This document shows, piece by piece, positions 1-8,836 of a stretch of DNA of 64,000 nucleotides. The notes under the pieces are model-generated. The model worked only from the letters and a program-made list of their open reading frames with translations. It ran no database searches and had not been told where the DNA came from. The DNA lies in contig JAVVEG010000002.1 of assembly GCA_032251455.1 (NCBI GenBank), positions 62,001-126,000 of the forward strand. The letters are read 5' to 3'. This stretch comes from JAVVEG01 sp032251455. Its GTDB lineage: Bacteria > Pseudomonadota > Gammaproteobacteria > Pseudomonadales > Pseudohongiellaceae. Position 1 is the first letter of the stretch; the number at the start of each line of letters is the position of its first letter. The translations under genes and the position numbers were made by a program.

Positions 1-48
1 ATGAATTGCCGACTCCGGCCGCGAGCACGAATTGATAACAGGAAATGA
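1..48 (+). other. 3' tail of an upstream gene, frame undetermined
   Basis: The first bases precede ribH. Two frames end here: one at a TGA at 33-35 and one at a TGA at 46-48. In related genomes the gene before ribH is usually ribBA, so this may be its last codons, but too little sequence is present to choose a frame or identify the protein. The ribH Shine-Dalgarno (AGGAG, about 48-52) overlaps the end of this stretch. Confidence 0.3.
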
Positions 49-57
49 GGAGAAACC

Positions 58-534
58 ATGAGTACAATCCGAACCATAGAGGGTGATTTTCAGGCGGTGG
101 ATGGCAAGTTTGCAATTATCGTCTCCCGGTTCAACAGCTTTATCGTGGACAGCCTGCAGAATGGGGCAGTCGATGTGTTGCGTCGGCATGGGGTACCTGC
201 GGACAACATCACCATTATCAAGGCGCCAGGTGCCTATGAATTGCCTTTGCTGGCCAGAAAGGTGGTTGAGCAGAATACCTGGGATGCCGTCATTGCCGTG
301 GGAGCTGTTATCCGTGGCGGTACCCCGCATTTTGAGTATGTGGCGGGTGAGTGCGTAAAAGGGCTGGCACAGGTGAGTCTCGACAGTGGAATACCGGTCA
401 GTTTTGGTGTACTGACAGTGGACTCCATAGAACAGGCCATAGAACGCGCCGGTACCAAGGCAGGCAACAAGGGCGCGGAAGCGGCGTTATCCGCAATTGA
501 AATGCTGAGTGTGTTGAAACAACTGGGAGTTTGA
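58..534 (+). CDS. ribH: 6,7-dimethyl-8-ribityllumazine synthase
   Basis: Lumazine synthase joins 5-amino-6-ribitylaminouracil with 3,4-dihydroxybutanone 4-phosphate, the penultimate riboflavin step, in the cytoplasm as an oligomer. At 158 residues it matches the family length. Visible motifs are SRFNSFIVDSL near 23-33, PGAYELP at 57-63, and GAVIRGGTPHFEYV at 82-95, which holds the catalytic His91. The phosphate-binding region follows around RAGTKAGNKG (130-139). An AGGAG six bases before the ATG fixes the start. The stop is immediately followed by the nusB GTG, so the two are translationally adjacent. Confidence 0.97.
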   Translation: MSTIRTIEGDFQAVDGKFAIIVSRFNSFIVDSLQNGAVDVLRRHGVPADNITIIKAPGAYELPLLARKVVEQNTWDAVIAVGAVIRGGTPHFEYVAGECVKGLAQVSLDSGIPVSFGVLTVDSIEQAIERAGTKAGNKGAEAALSAIEMLSVLKQLGV

Positions 535-1056
535 GTGACAGCGTCCAACCAAGATCAACGGGAATCAGGCAGTGAGGATAAGCTGAAGTCCGCTGCTGCC
601 GGCCAGGCCGACAAAGAGCAGACCGGCAAGGAGCGGGCAAGCAAGAAGTTGTCGCGCCGGCACAAGGCCAGACGCATGCTGCTGCAGGCTATGTATCAAT
701 GGCAGATTGCCCAGGCGCCGGTCTATGAAATTCAATCCGAATTCATCAGTTATTACCAGGGCAAGATCGACTGGGATTTTTTCAATGAGATGTTCCCGGC
801 AGTGGTGGCAGCCGTGCCGGAACTGGATGTGCAATTGTCGCCGCTGCTGGACCGCAAACTGTCAGCCCTGGATCCCATCGAGCTCTCGCTGTTGAGAATT
901 GGTCTGTTTGAGCTGTCCCGGCGTATTGAAGTTCCCTACAAGGTGGTGATCAACGAGGCGGTGGAACTGGCCAAGGTGTTCGGTGCCACCGACAGTCACA
1001 AATATGTCAACGGCATTCTTGATAAAGCCGCCCGCAGCTTGCGTCCTCATGGCTGA
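535..1056 (+). CDS. nusB: transcription antitermination protein NusB
   Basis: NusB binds boxA RNA with NusE/S10 in rRNA antitermination complexes. The NusB fold begins near residue 41 (RRHKARRMLLQAMYQWQ) and ends with the family motifs VPYKVVINEAVELAKVFG and DSHKYVNGILDKAAR. The protein is 173 residues, longer than the roughly 139 of E. coli NusB, because of a 40-residue charged, low-complexity N-terminus rich in E, K, S, Q and D. The GTG start abuts the ribH TGA with no gap. No internal ATG offers a shorter start before the domain, so the extension appears real, although a GTG/TTG start inside it cannot be excluded. Confidence 0.94.
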   Translation: MTASNQDQRESGSEDKLKSAAAGQADKEQTGKERASKKLSRRHKARRMLLQAMYQWQIAQAPVYEIQSEFISYYQGKIDWDFFNEMFPAVVAAVPELDVQLSPLLDRKLSALDPIELSLLRIGLFELSRRIEVPYKVVINEAVELAKVFGATDSHKYVNGILDKAARSLRPHG

Positions 1057-1072
1057 GCAGACAGAGACAGCA

Positions 1073-2056
1073 ATGCTTTCCGAGTTTGCGCTCATTGCCC
1101 GTTATTTTCGGCAGCAGCAGCTGGCCTTTGCCCGCGATGAAGTAATCCTGGGGATAGGGGATGATTGTGCGCTGCTGGATTTGCCGCCGCAACATCAGCT
1201 GGCCGTATCGATGGATATGCTGCTGCCTGACATACATTTTCCGGCCAATGCAGACCCAGAGCTGTTGGGGCAAAGAGCCCTGCTGGTCAACCTCAGTGAT
1301 CTGGCAGCGATGGGTGCCGAACCCCTGGGTTTTACCCTGGGTTTGAGTTTGCCCGCGGTCGATGCCGACTGGCTTGAGCGGTTTGCTGCCGGACTTGCCC
1401 TGGTAGCCAGGGCCAATGCCTGTCCTCTCATCGGTGGCGATACCACCCGGGGACAGCTTGGCCTGTGTCTTCAGGTGCATGGCAAAGTGCCAGCAGGCCA
1501 GGCTCTGCGCCGTGATGGAGCCAGGCCTGGAGACCTGATTTGTGTGACTGGAACGCTGGGAGATGCGGCGGCTGCCCTGGCCATGATGGAGAACCGGCTG
1601 GCGGCTGGGGTGAATTTGTCAGCGCAAGAGAGCAGCGAGTTGTTGCGTGCGTTTTATCAACCGGAATCAAGAATAAACGCGGGCATCCTGCTGCGGGGAG
1701 TGGCTACGGCAGCCATTGATATCTCCGATGGCCTGGCTGCAGACCTTGTGCATGTGCTTGCCGCCAGCCAGTGTGGCGCCCGGGTCAATGTGGACCGCCT
1801 GCCCATGTCAACCGCCTTTGCAGCAGCCATTGCGCCTGCCCAGCGTACAGGCTTGCAACTGGGTGGGGGGGATGATTATGAATTGTGTTTTACCGTGCCA
1901 GCAGCCGAACTGGAAACCTGTCGGCAATTGCTGCTGAACAAGGGTACGTCGTGTACCTGTATTGGTGAGATTCAAGACAGTCCCGGCCTGCACTGGATGG
2001 ACGGGGAGGGTCGCTTGCTGGATACAGTTTACAAGGGGTATCAACATTTTGGCTGA
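1073..2056 (+). CDS. thiL: thiamine-monophosphate kinase
   Basis: ThiL phosphorylates thiamine monophosphate to the active diphosphate cofactor. The protein has the PurM/AIR-synthase-like N-terminal motifs GIGDD (27-31), SMDMLLPDIHF, VNLSDLAAMGAEP and GGDTTRG, and a C-terminal ISDGLAADLVH segment. I chose the ATG at 1073 (327 residues, MLSEFALIARYF) because it aligns with the family N-terminus and length. An earlier ATG at 1049 overlaps the end of nusB and would add eight residues. Neither start has a strong ribosome-binding site, so coupling to nusB translation is likely. Confidence 0.93.
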   Translation: MLSEFALIARYFRQQQLAFARDEVILGIGDDCALLDLPPQHQLAVSMDMLLPDIHFPANADPELLGQRALLVNLSDLAAMGAEPLGFTLGLSLPAVDADWLERFAAGLALVARANACPLIGGDTTRGQLGLCLQVHGKVPAGQALRRDGARPGDLICVTGTLGDAAAALAMMENRLAAGVNLSAQESSELLRAFYQPESRINAGILLRGVATAAIDISDGLAADLVHVLAASQCGARVNVDRLPMSTAFAAAIAPAQRTGLQLGGGDDYELCFTVPAAELETCRQLLLNKGTSCTCIGEIQDSPGLHWMDGEGRLLDTVYKGYQHFG

Positions 2057-2077
2057 GTTGCACCGAGGAGGTCGATA

Positions 2078-2551
2078 ATGCAGGGGACTCCCGCCAGTGT
2101 GTGGCGTAATCCGGTTCATTTTCTGGCCTTCGGCTTTGGCAGTGGTGCCAGCCCGGTGGCACCGGGTACCTGTGGCTCGATACTGGCAATGCTCCTGTAT
2201 CTGTTGCTGCCAGCCATGCCGACAGCCTGGTATCTTTTGCTGGTGCTGGCGGCAGCCTTGCTCGGTGTCTACCTGTGTGCCAGAACAGCCAGGGATATTG
2301 GCGTGCATGACCATGGGGGAATTGTCTGGGATGAATTTGTCGGGTACTGGCTGACCATGGTGCTGGCACCGCCGGGATGGCTATGGGCTGTGCTGGGCCT
2401 GGTTTTGTTCCGGATTTTTGATATTGCCAAACCCTGGCCGATCGCCTGGCTGGATGCCCATGTGGAAGGGGGTATCGGCATCATGATCGATGATGTGCTG
2501 GCCGGGTTGATGGCACTGGTCTGTTTGCAATTGGTGCATTATCTGATCTGA
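2078..2551 (+). CDS. pgpA: phosphatidylglycerophosphatase A
   Basis: PgpA dephosphorylates phosphatidylglycerol phosphate to phosphatidylglycerol at the inner membrane. The 157-residue protein shows the family N-terminal GFGSGASPVAPGTCGS motif, three to four hydrophobic segments, and the acidic HDHGGIVWDEFVG motif that carries metal/phosphate-binding residues. A strong GAGGAGGT sits just before the ATG. It follows thiL, as in the nusB-thiL-pgpA arrangement widespread in gammaproteobacteria. Confidence 0.94.
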   Translation: MQGTPASVWRNPVHFLAFGFGSGASPVAPGTCGSILAMLLYLLLPAMPTAWYLLLVLAAALLGVYLCARTARDIGVHDHGGIVWDEFVGYWLTMVLAPPGWLWAVLGLVLFRIFDIAKPWPIAWLDAHVEGGIGIMIDDVLAGLMALVCLQLVHYLI

Positions 2552-2610
2552 GCGCTGTTGGGAAGTTGTTTTAAGTGTTGGCTGAGATAGCCACTGAAAG
2601 AGGAATGCGT

Positions 2611-3204
2611 GTGAGAGTCAAGTTTGTTGCTGAGGCAACCCTGCCCACTGAATGGGGTGATTTCCTCATTCATGGCTTCGAGGATCTGGTGTCAGGCAAG
2701 GAGCACATCGTGCTCAGTATGGGCGATATCAGCGCACAGGAGGCCGTGTTGTGCCGTGTTCATTCCGAATGCCTGACCGGTGATGCCCTGTTCAGTCTGC
2801 GCTGTGATTGTGGCCCACAATTGCGTCAGGCCATGCAGAATATCGCTGAAGAGGGGGCAGGATTGATTCTTTATCTGCGCCAGGAAGGCAGAGGCATCGG
2901 GCTGCTCAACAAGATCAAGGCCTATTCCCTGCAGGATCAGGGTGCCGATACCGTGGAAGCCAATGAAAGGCTGGGTTTTGAACCCGACGGGCGTGACTAT
3001 GATGTCTGTGCACCCATGCTGGCCCATTTTGGGGTTCGCCGCCTGCGCCTGATGACCAACAACCCCCGCAAGGTGGATGCCTTGCTGGCCCTGGGCCTGG
3101 AGGTTAGTGAACGCATAGCCATCGAGACCGGGCATAATTCACATAATGAAAGCTATCTGGCGGTGAAAGTCAGCAAGCTTGGGCATCTGTTCAAAAAGCA
3201 GTGA
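2611..3204 (+). CDS. ribA: GTP cyclohydrolase II
   Basis: RibA opens the GTP imidazole ring, the first committed riboflavin step. The zinc-binding cysteines are visible in CLTGDALFSLRCDCG, followed by LRQEGRGIGL and the catalytic-domain motifs TNNPRKVDAL and GHNSHNESYL. I place the start at GTG 2611: it gives 197 residues, like E. coli RibA, and has AAAGAGGA (2597-2604) six bases upstream. The frame is open back to GTG 2575, and ATG 2605 is two codons earlier. The C-terminus overlaps the convergent btuF-like stop by 14 bases. Confidence 0.94.
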   Translation: MRVKFVAEATLPTEWGDFLIHGFEDLVSGKEHIVLSMGDISAQEAVLCRVHSECLTGDALFSLRCDCGPQLRQAMQNIAEEGAGLILYLRQEGRGIGLLNKIKAYSLQDQGADTVEANERLGFEPDGRDYDVCAPMLAHFGVRRLRLMTNNPRKVDALLALGLEVSERIAIETGHNSHNESYLAVKVSKLGHLFKKQ

Positions 3205-4090
3205 TGTTGCTGCGCGCCTGGTCAAGATGCGCACACATCTGTCGTGTGCCCTGTAATGCTCTCAGGCTGTGACGCTGAACCAGATCCGGTGGTATGAAAA
3301 AGAGATTGTCGTTTTTTACCGCATTCAGCTGACTCCAGACCTGCCAGTCATCCAGCCAGGGCGGGCGGTTTGCATCCATGCCGCTGGCGATGATGACATC
3401 CGGATTGTGGCTCAGCACTGCCTCCACACTCACTTTGGGGCCTACCGGCAGATCAGCGAAGATATTGCGTCCACCACAGCGGCGGATGATATCGTTGATC
3501 AGTTCAGGCCCCCCCACGCTGATCAGCGGTGAGTCCCAAACCTGGTAAAACACACTCACGGCTGGTTTATCTGCATTGGCCTGCGCCAGACCGTCCAGGG
3601 CAGCCAGAAAATCGGCGGCGATGCTCTGGCCCTGGTCTTCCAGGCCAGTCAGTCTGGCCAGTTTTTCCAGCTCAGTGGCAATACTGGCCAGGGTGGTAGG
3701 TTCAGCGATGTAGACCGGGATACCCAGAGCCTGCAGGCGGGCAATGGAACTGCGTGGATTGCCGGTTTTCCAGGCAACGATCAAATCCGGCTGCAGTGCC
3801 AGGATGCCCTCCATATCCAGCAAGTCAAACTGCCCGACAACCGGAATGGTGGTTGCCGCAGGTGGATAGTCACTGAATGCCATGACCCCCACGATGCGGG
3901 ATCCGGCACCGATGCTGAACAACAGCTCGGTCATCGAAGGTGCCAGGCTGACAATCCGTTGCGCGGGCTGTTCGAGAACAAGCAGATTACCGCCATCATC
4001 GATGACACTGATCTGCTGGGCTTCAGCACTGCCTGACAGCGGGGGTTGGAATGCAAGCAACAGAGAAAGTGAGCACAGGAATCGTTTCAT
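3191..4090 (-). CDS. btuF: cobalamin-binding periplasmic protein (BtuF-like)
   Basis: Periplasmic solute-binding protein of the helical-backbone class (Peripla_BP_2 family). The 299-residue product has a signal peptide of about 24 residues, then the characteristic IVSLAPSMTELLFSIGAG segment and a LQPDLIVAWKTGNPRS motif. It probably delivers cobalamin or a cobinamide to an ABC importer, because the gene directly upstream encodes the corrinoid adenosyltransferase. No BtuC permease or BtuD ATPase gene is nearby, so the rest of the importer would be elsewhere. A siderophore ligand is the alternative. The stop overlaps the end of convergent ribA. Confidence 0.85.
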   Translation of the reverse strand: MKRFLCSLSLLLAFQPPLSGSAEAQQISVIDDGGNLLVLEQPAQRIVSLAPSMTELLFSIGAGSRIVGVMAFSDYPPAATTIPVVGQFDLLDMEGILALQPDLIVAWKTGNPRSSIARLQALGIPVYIAEPTTLASIATELEKLARLTGLEDQGQSIAADFLAALDGLAQANADKPAVSVFYQVWDSPLISVGGPELINDIIRRCGGRNIFADLPVGPKVSVEAVLSHNPDVIIASGMDANRPPWLDDWQVWSQLNAVKNDNLFFIPPDLVQRHSLRALQGTRQMCAHLDQARSNITAF

Positions 4091-4095
4091 CGCAA

Positions 4096-4704
4096 TCAGT
4101 AATCGATCCCTTTCTGCACTCTGATGCCATTGTTGAAGGCATGGCGCACGTCCGTGATTTCACTGACGGTATCCGCTATCTCCAGCAAGGCCTTGCTGGC
4201 ATTGCGCCCGGTTATCACCACATGCTGATCAGCGGGTCTTTGTTTGAGGGCGGAGATCACCCGGTCTGCATCCAGATAACCGTAGGTGAGCATGTAGGTC
4301 AGCTCGTCCAGAATCAGCACCTGACAGCTGCTGTCCTGCAATAATCTTTCGGCATGAGCCCAGGTCTTTTCGGCGGCGGCAATATCGCTATCCCGGTCCT
4401 GAGTATCCCAGGTAAAACCGGTATTCATGACATGGAACTCGACCAGAGGGTGGTCCCTGAACAACAGGTGCTCGCCACACTCCCATTGCCCCTTGATGAA
4501 CTGGACTACGCCGCAGCGCAGGCCATGACCGACACTGCGGGCAAGCATACCAAAGGCCGAGGAGCTTTTGCCCTTGCCATTACCGGTCAATACCAGCAAC
4601 AGTCCCTTGTCGATATCGGCAGCAGCAATGCGCTGGTCGATATGGGCCTTTTTGCGTTGCATGGCTTGCTTGTGACGTCTATTGCGTTCCGTATTGGTTT
4701 CCAC
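4096..4704 (-). CDS. cobO: cob(I)alamin adenosyltransferase (CobO/BtuR type)
   Basis: Transfers the adenosyl group from ATP to corrinoids to make the coenzyme B12 form. It is 202 residues long with a P-loop GNGKGKSS at 41-48, followed by the family segments VVQFIKGQW and LILDELTYMLTYGYLD, and VVITGRNA near the C-terminus. The N-terminal 30 residues are basic and variable, as is usual for the family. It lies 28 bases after dxs and 5 bases before the btuF-like gene, so it is probably cotranscribed. No cobalamin riboswitch could fit in the short spacers. Confidence 0.95.
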   Translation of the reverse strand: METNTERNRRHKQAMQRKKAHIDQRIAAADIDKGLLLVLTGNGKGKSSSAFGMLARSVGHGLRCGVVQFIKGQWECGEHLLFRDHPLVEFHVMNTGFTWDTQDRDSDIAAAEKTWAHAERLLQDSSCQVLILDELTYMLTYGYLDADRVISALKQRPADQHVVITGRNASKALLEIADTVSEITDVRHAFNNGIRVQKGIDY

Positions 4705-4732
4705 ACTCAGGTTCTCTTGTCAGTAAGCTGTT

Positions 4733-6634
4733 TCAGCTGGCCTTGCCACGGATTTTGCATTGCTGCAGTTTGTTGCGGATGGCTGTCAGTATGCCATTTT
4801 GGTCAAGGCCGACATCGGACAACATCTGCGGGACGGCACCGTGTGGGAGGAAGCGGTCCGGTAGACCTAGATTGAGAGTGGGTATCTGATAGTTTTCCGC
4901 CAGCAGGAATTCATTCACGGCAGAGCCGGCGCCACCGGCCACCGCATTTTCTTCCAGGGTCACCAGTAATTGATGGCGAGTGACCATGTCGCCGATCAGA
5001 GCCTCGTCAAGGGGTTTGACAAAGCGCATGTCAATGACAGTGGCATCAATCACTGCCGCTGCTTCCAGCGCGGGTTTGACCATGCTGCCAAAGGCAAGCA
5101 TGACAACGGTATGCCCTTTTCGACGCGAGACTGCCCGGCCTACCTCAACGGTATCGAGTGTGGTCTGGCTCATGCCTGCCGGCACCTTCCCTCTGGGGTA
5201 GCGCACAGCAGTCGGGCCTTTGTGCTGGTAGGCAGTGCTCAGCAGCAGTCGGGTCTCATCACCGTCGCTGGGAGTCATGATCAGCAGGTTGGGAATACAG
5301 CGCAGGAAGCCCAGATCAAAGCTGCCGGCATGGGTGGGGCCGTCTTCACCCACCAGCCCGGCCCGGTCTATGGCAAAAAGGACATCCAGGTTTTGCAGGG
5401 CAACATCATGAATCAACTGGTCATAGGCTCTTTGCAGGAAGGTGGAATAAATGGCGACGACAGGCTTCAATCCGTCACAGGCCATCCCGGCCGCGAAGGT
5501 GACGGCATGTTGTTCTGCAATACCAACATCGAAAAAGCGTTCCGGGAAGGCTTCGGCGAACCCGTTCATGCCCGAACCGGCGCCCATGGCTGGAGTGATG
5601 GCTCGCAACAGCGGGTCCTGTGCGGCCATGTCACATAACCAGTTGCCAAAAACCGCCGAATAGGTCGGATTATCCTTTTTGGAGACAGGCGGCCTGGACC
5701 TTGCCGGCTCCACCTTGTTCATGGCGTGCATGCCGAACGGATCGTTCTCCGAGGCGATATAGCCCTTGCCTTTCTGGGTGACCACGTGCAGCAGCCGCGG
5801 TCCGCGCAGGGACTTGACATTGGACAGGATGTCGATCAGCTCGGCGGTGTTGTGACCATCCACCAACCCAATGTAATTGAAGCCTATTTCCTCAAACAGG
5901 GTGCCGGGTGAAATCATGCCTTTCATGTATTCTTCGGCCCGATTGGCAGCCTTCAACGCGGGGGGCAGGATCGAGAGCATCTTCTTGCCCCCGGCCCGGA
6001 TGAAGTTATAGGGTTTGCTGGCCCACATGCGGGCAAAATAGCTGGACAAACCGCCTACATTCCTGGAAATGGACATATTGTTGTCGTTGAGGATAACCAG
6101 GATATTGTCATTCAGATGCCCGGCATGGTTGAGCGCCTCGAATGCCATCCCGGCAGTCATGGCACCATCGCCAATGACAGCAATGGTATGGCGTTCCGGG
6201 TTCTGATGGGCGCCAGCCACCATCATGCCCAGGGCGGCACTGATTGACGTGCTGGAATGACCAACGCCAAAACTGTCGAAAATACTCTCCTCGCGATGCG
6301 GGAAAGCTGCCAGGCCGCCATTCTGGCGCATGGTCAGCATGCGTTCGCGGCGACCGGTGAGAATCTTGTGAGGATAGGCCTGGTGGCCCACATCCCAGAC
6401 CAGTCGATCCTCCGGGGTGGTGAAGACATAATGCAGGGCTATGGTCAACTCCACGACGCCCAGGCCTGCCCCCAGATGGCCGCCGGTCTGGCCGACGCTG
6501 TACAGCAGAAATTGGCGAATTTCGCGGGCAAGGGTACCCAGCTGATCGATTTCCAGTTGCTTCAGCTGCGCGGGCCCCTCAATCTGGTCAAGTAGCGGGG
6601 TGGCTGGCCGGGTCAATGGGATTTCTTCTAACAT
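4733..6634 (-). CDS. dxs: 1-deoxy-D-xylulose-5-phosphate synthase
   Basis: The thiamine-diphosphate enzyme that condenses pyruvate and glyceraldehyde 3-phosphate, the entry step of the MEP isoprenoid pathway. At 633 residues it is full length. It has the N-terminal GHQAYPHKILTGR region, the ThDP/Mg motif GDGAMTAGMAFEALNHAG near 155-172, and the transketolase pyrimidine-domain motif DRAGLVGEDGPTH. It sits between ispA and cobO in one minus-strand run. The products of dxs and ispA act in the same pathway (precursor supply, then chain elongation), and dxs needs the ThDP cofactor made through thiL nearby. Confidence 0.97.
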   Translation of the reverse strand: MLEEIPLTRPATPLLDQIEGPAQLKQLEIDQLGTLAREIRQFLLYSVGQTGGHLGAGLGVVELTIALHYVFTTPEDRLVWDVGHQAYPHKILTGRRERMLTMRQNGGLAAFPHREESIFDSFGVGHSSTSISAALGMMVAGAHQNPERHTIAVIGDGAMTAGMAFEALNHAGHLNDNILVILNDNNMSISRNVGGLSSYFARMWASKPYNFIRAGGKKMLSILPPALKAANRAEEYMKGMISPGTLFEEIGFNYIGLVDGHNTAELIDILSNVKSLRGPRLLHVVTQKGKGYIASENDPFGMHAMNKVEPARSRPPVSKKDNPTYSAVFGNWLCDMAAQDPLLRAITPAMGAGSGMNGFAEAFPERFFDVGIAEQHAVTFAAGMACDGLKPVVAIYSTFLQRAYDQLIHDVALQNLDVLFAIDRAGLVGEDGPTHAGSFDLGFLRCIPNLLIMTPSDGDETRLLLSTAYQHKGPTAVRYPRGKVPAGMSQTTLDTVEVGRAVSRRKGHTVVMLAFGSMVKPALEAAAVIDATVIDMRFVKPLDEALIGDMVTRHQLLVTLEENAVAGGAGSAVNEFLLAENYQIPTLNLGLPDRFLPHGAVPQMLSDVGLDQNGILTAIRNKLQQCKIRGKAS

Positions 6635-6674
6635 GGGGCTGCCTTGCTCCTTGTGGGACTGGATGGTGCGGGAT

Positions 6675-7574
6675 TCAACTTTTTCGTGATGTTATGTAAT
6701 TAGCGAGATGTCGGAGTGGATCAGCCTTTTGATCAAAATCTTTCAGGGCCGCAAGCGCCTGTTCGGTCAGCTCGTCGGCCTTGCGTACGGCTGCATCCAA
6801 CCCCAGCATGGAGACATAGGTCGGCTTGTTCAGAGCCTGATCCGCACCCTGTTGCTTGCCCAGGGTCACCGTATCGCTGCTGACATCAAGAATATCATCC
6901 TGCACCTGGAAGGCCAAACCGATGGCGTCCGCGTAATTTGACAAGGCGCGCAATTGCTCAGGGCTGGCGGCTGGGGCGCTCAGTGCGCCAAGCTCGACGC
7001 TGCAACGGATCAGGGCGCCGGTCTTGAGCCGGTGCATGGTTTCCAGTCTGTCCAGGTCAGCGGTCTGCCCCATCAAGGCAAAGTCGATGGCCTGGCCGGC
7101 CACCATGCCACGATTGCCGGCGGCAATGGCCAGGCGGTTCAGCATCTGCAGGCGGATGGCTGGCTCCTGTGAACTGCCGTGCGTTGCACTCAGGCACTCG
7201 AAAGCCAGGGTCAGCAGGGCATCTCCGGCAAGAATGGCGGTGGCTTCATCGAATGCCTTGTGGACAGTGGGCCGGCCACGGCGCAGATCATCATCATCCA
7301 TGGCCGGTAAATCATCATGTACCAGAGAGTAACAATGAATGAATTCGACGGCGCAGGCGGCAGCATCTGCACTGCTGCGGTCGGCACCCAGGGCTTCTGC
7401 ACTGGCATAAACCAGCACGGGCCGTACCCGCTTGCCCCCTTCCAGGCTGGCATAGCGAATGGCGGCTCCAAGCCGGGTATCCAGGTCAGGTTGTTGCGCG
7501 GACAGTACGCGTGTCATGGCCTGTTCCGCCAGTTGCTGACACTCGCGCAGATAGTGGGTGATATCGAAGCTCAT
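6675..7574 (-). CDS. ispA: farnesyl diphosphate synthase
   Basis: Short-chain trans-prenyltransferase making farnesyl diphosphate from IPP and DMAPP. Both aspartate-rich motifs are intact: DDLPAMDDDD at 87-96 followed by RRGRPT, and QVQDDILDV in the second half. GGKRVRP (47-52) binds IPP. At 299 residues it matches E. coli IspA. The start ATG is five bases after the xseB stop and the gene precedes dxs, the classical xseB-ispA-dxs order. Confidence 0.97.
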   Translation of the reverse strand: MSFDITHYLRECQQLAEQAMTRVLSAQQPDLDTRLGAAIRYASLEGGKRVRPVLVYASAEALGADRSSADAAACAVEFIHCYSLVHDDLPAMDDDDLRRGRPTVHKAFDEATAILAGDALLTLAFECLSATHGSSQEPAIRLQMLNRLAIAAGNRGMVAGQAIDFALMGQTADLDRLETMHRLKTGALIRCSVELGALSAPAASPEQLRALSNYADAIGLAFQVQDDILDVSSDTVTLGKQQGADQALNKPTYVSMLGLDAAVRKADELTEQALAALKDFDQKADPLRHLANYITSRKS

Positions 7575-7579
7575 TGTGC

Positions 7580-7822
7580 TCAGGAATCCTCATCATCGGT
7601 TGACAGGGTTTCCGGTTCACCCTCATTGTTCATCAGTATCTGTACCTTCTGTTCGGCCTGTGTCAGCGCGGCCTGGCATTCGCGGGTCAGCCGAATACCG
7701 GATTCGAATGCCTGCAGAGATTCCTCCAGGCTCAAATCACCTGCTTCCATAGCGGTGACCAGAGCATCCAGCTCAGTCAGGGCTGATTCAAAGTCGAATG
7801 CCTTTTTTTTCTTTCCGGCCAT
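7580..7822 (-). CDS. xseB: exodeoxyribonuclease VII small subunit
   Basis: Small helical subunit of exonuclease VII. I start it at ATG 7822 (MAGKKKKAFDFESALTELD), giving 80 residues as in the family. The motif LEEAM-like segment appears as LDALVTAMEAGDLSLEESLQAFESGIRL. The frame remains open to a GTG at 7867, but those extra residues have no family match. The acidic tail (TDDEDS) is typical. It is the first gene of the xseB-ispA-dxs run; the promoter should be in the 7823-8014 divergent spacer. Confidence 0.93.
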   Translation of the reverse strand: MAGKKKKAFDFESALTELDALVTAMEAGDLSLEESLQAFESGIRLTRECQAALTQAEQKVQILMNNEGEPETLSTDDEDS

Positions 7823-8014
7823 GAAGAAGCTGCCTTGATTTACTTGCTGCAAAGTTGCCAGTGACACCTATTCAGACGGTTTGTAAGCCACTTTGTGGAA
7901 TTATCAAGGGTATGGCGAGCAATAGCAATCGCAGGAATACGCCGATTGACCTGTCTGCTGACAGGCAGTAATCTAGCGGCTTGAAAATTCCACATCCAGC
8001 CTCCCTGGGGATCA

Positions 8015-8797
8015 ATGCAAAACAGAAAACTCGCTGATTGCCTGCCGCATGATGGCCGCATCCTGTTTGGACTGGTGCTGACAGTCATCTGGTTGCTGCT
8101 TGGTGCCATGTATATCGGCAAGGCTGTGGGCTGGTCCAATTTTACCGCCCTGCCCATTGAATACATGGGCACCTTTCTGGAAGGTGCCTTTGCGCCTCTT
8201 GCCTTTCTCTGGCTGGTAATCGGCCTGTTCATCCAGCAACGGGTATTGGCGGAAAACAATCGTGAACTGCGCGACAGCAACATCGTTTCCGAGCGCCAGG
8301 CAACAGCGATTGCGGCCACTGAGCTCAATGCCCGACAGGAAACCTTTTTCAAGATAGCGGACAATACCCGTCGACAACTGGGTGGTATAGCCGGGTTGTT
8401 ACTGCAATCGAGCAAAGGGCCACAGGGTGATGCCACCTACACCGACAATGAGTTCATGGAGATGTGGCACCAGTATGCCACCGGTGATTTCGAGATTTTT
8501 TCACGCCGATTCCTGATTCTGGCAGGCAGGGGTGCAGACATGCGCTCGCTGTTTTATGGCACTCAGATACGCAGCACACATACGGACAATTTTATTGTCA
8601 ATTTTGACCGTTTGCTGAAACTGGCCAGAGAGTGTGACACCAATGGCATCATCTCCGATGCCCAGTTGCACTCGGCTCATGGCTTGCTCAGTACCCGCAT
8701 GCGGGAGCTGCACCCCCGGATCAAATTCAAGCGTTATGAGATGACCCGTACCGGAGCTTATCTGGAGCAGGCAATAAACAATGCTCAGGAAGACTGA
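8015..8797 (+). CDS. two-helix inner-membrane protein of unknown function
   Basis: A 260-residue protein I do not recognise as a named family. It has two hydrophobic segments near residues 15-35 and 55-75, followed by a probable coiled coil (about 78-110, RVLAENNRELRDSN), and a soluble helical cytoplasmic-looking domain ending in basic residues. The gene is transcribed divergently from xseB. The layout (two membrane helices, coiled coil, soluble domain) resembles small membrane-anchored signalling or scaffold proteins, but no catalytic motif is visible. Confidence 0.75.
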   Translation: MQNRKLADCLPHDGRILFGLVLTVIWLLLGAMYIGKAVGWSNFTALPIEYMGTFLEGAFAPLAFLWLVIGLFIQQRVLAENNRELRDSNIVSERQATAIAATELNARQETFFKIADNTRRQLGGIAGLLLQSSKGPQGDATYTDNEFMEMWHQYATGDFEIFSRRFLILAGRGADMRSLFYGTQIRSTHTDNFIVNFDRLLKLARECDTNGIISDAQLHSAHGLLSTRMRELHPRIKFKRYEMTRTGAYLEQAINNAQED

Positions 8798-8836
8798 TTT
8801 TTATTTTTACCAACATAAAACATAAGGAGAGTAGTG

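Noticed and set aside
4705..4732. Cobalamin riboswitch before cobO
   Set aside because: The 28-base spacer is far too short for the fold.
4970..5638. A 222-codon open frame on the plus strand
   Set aside because: It lies entirely antisense to dxs, whose motifs are intact and continuous.
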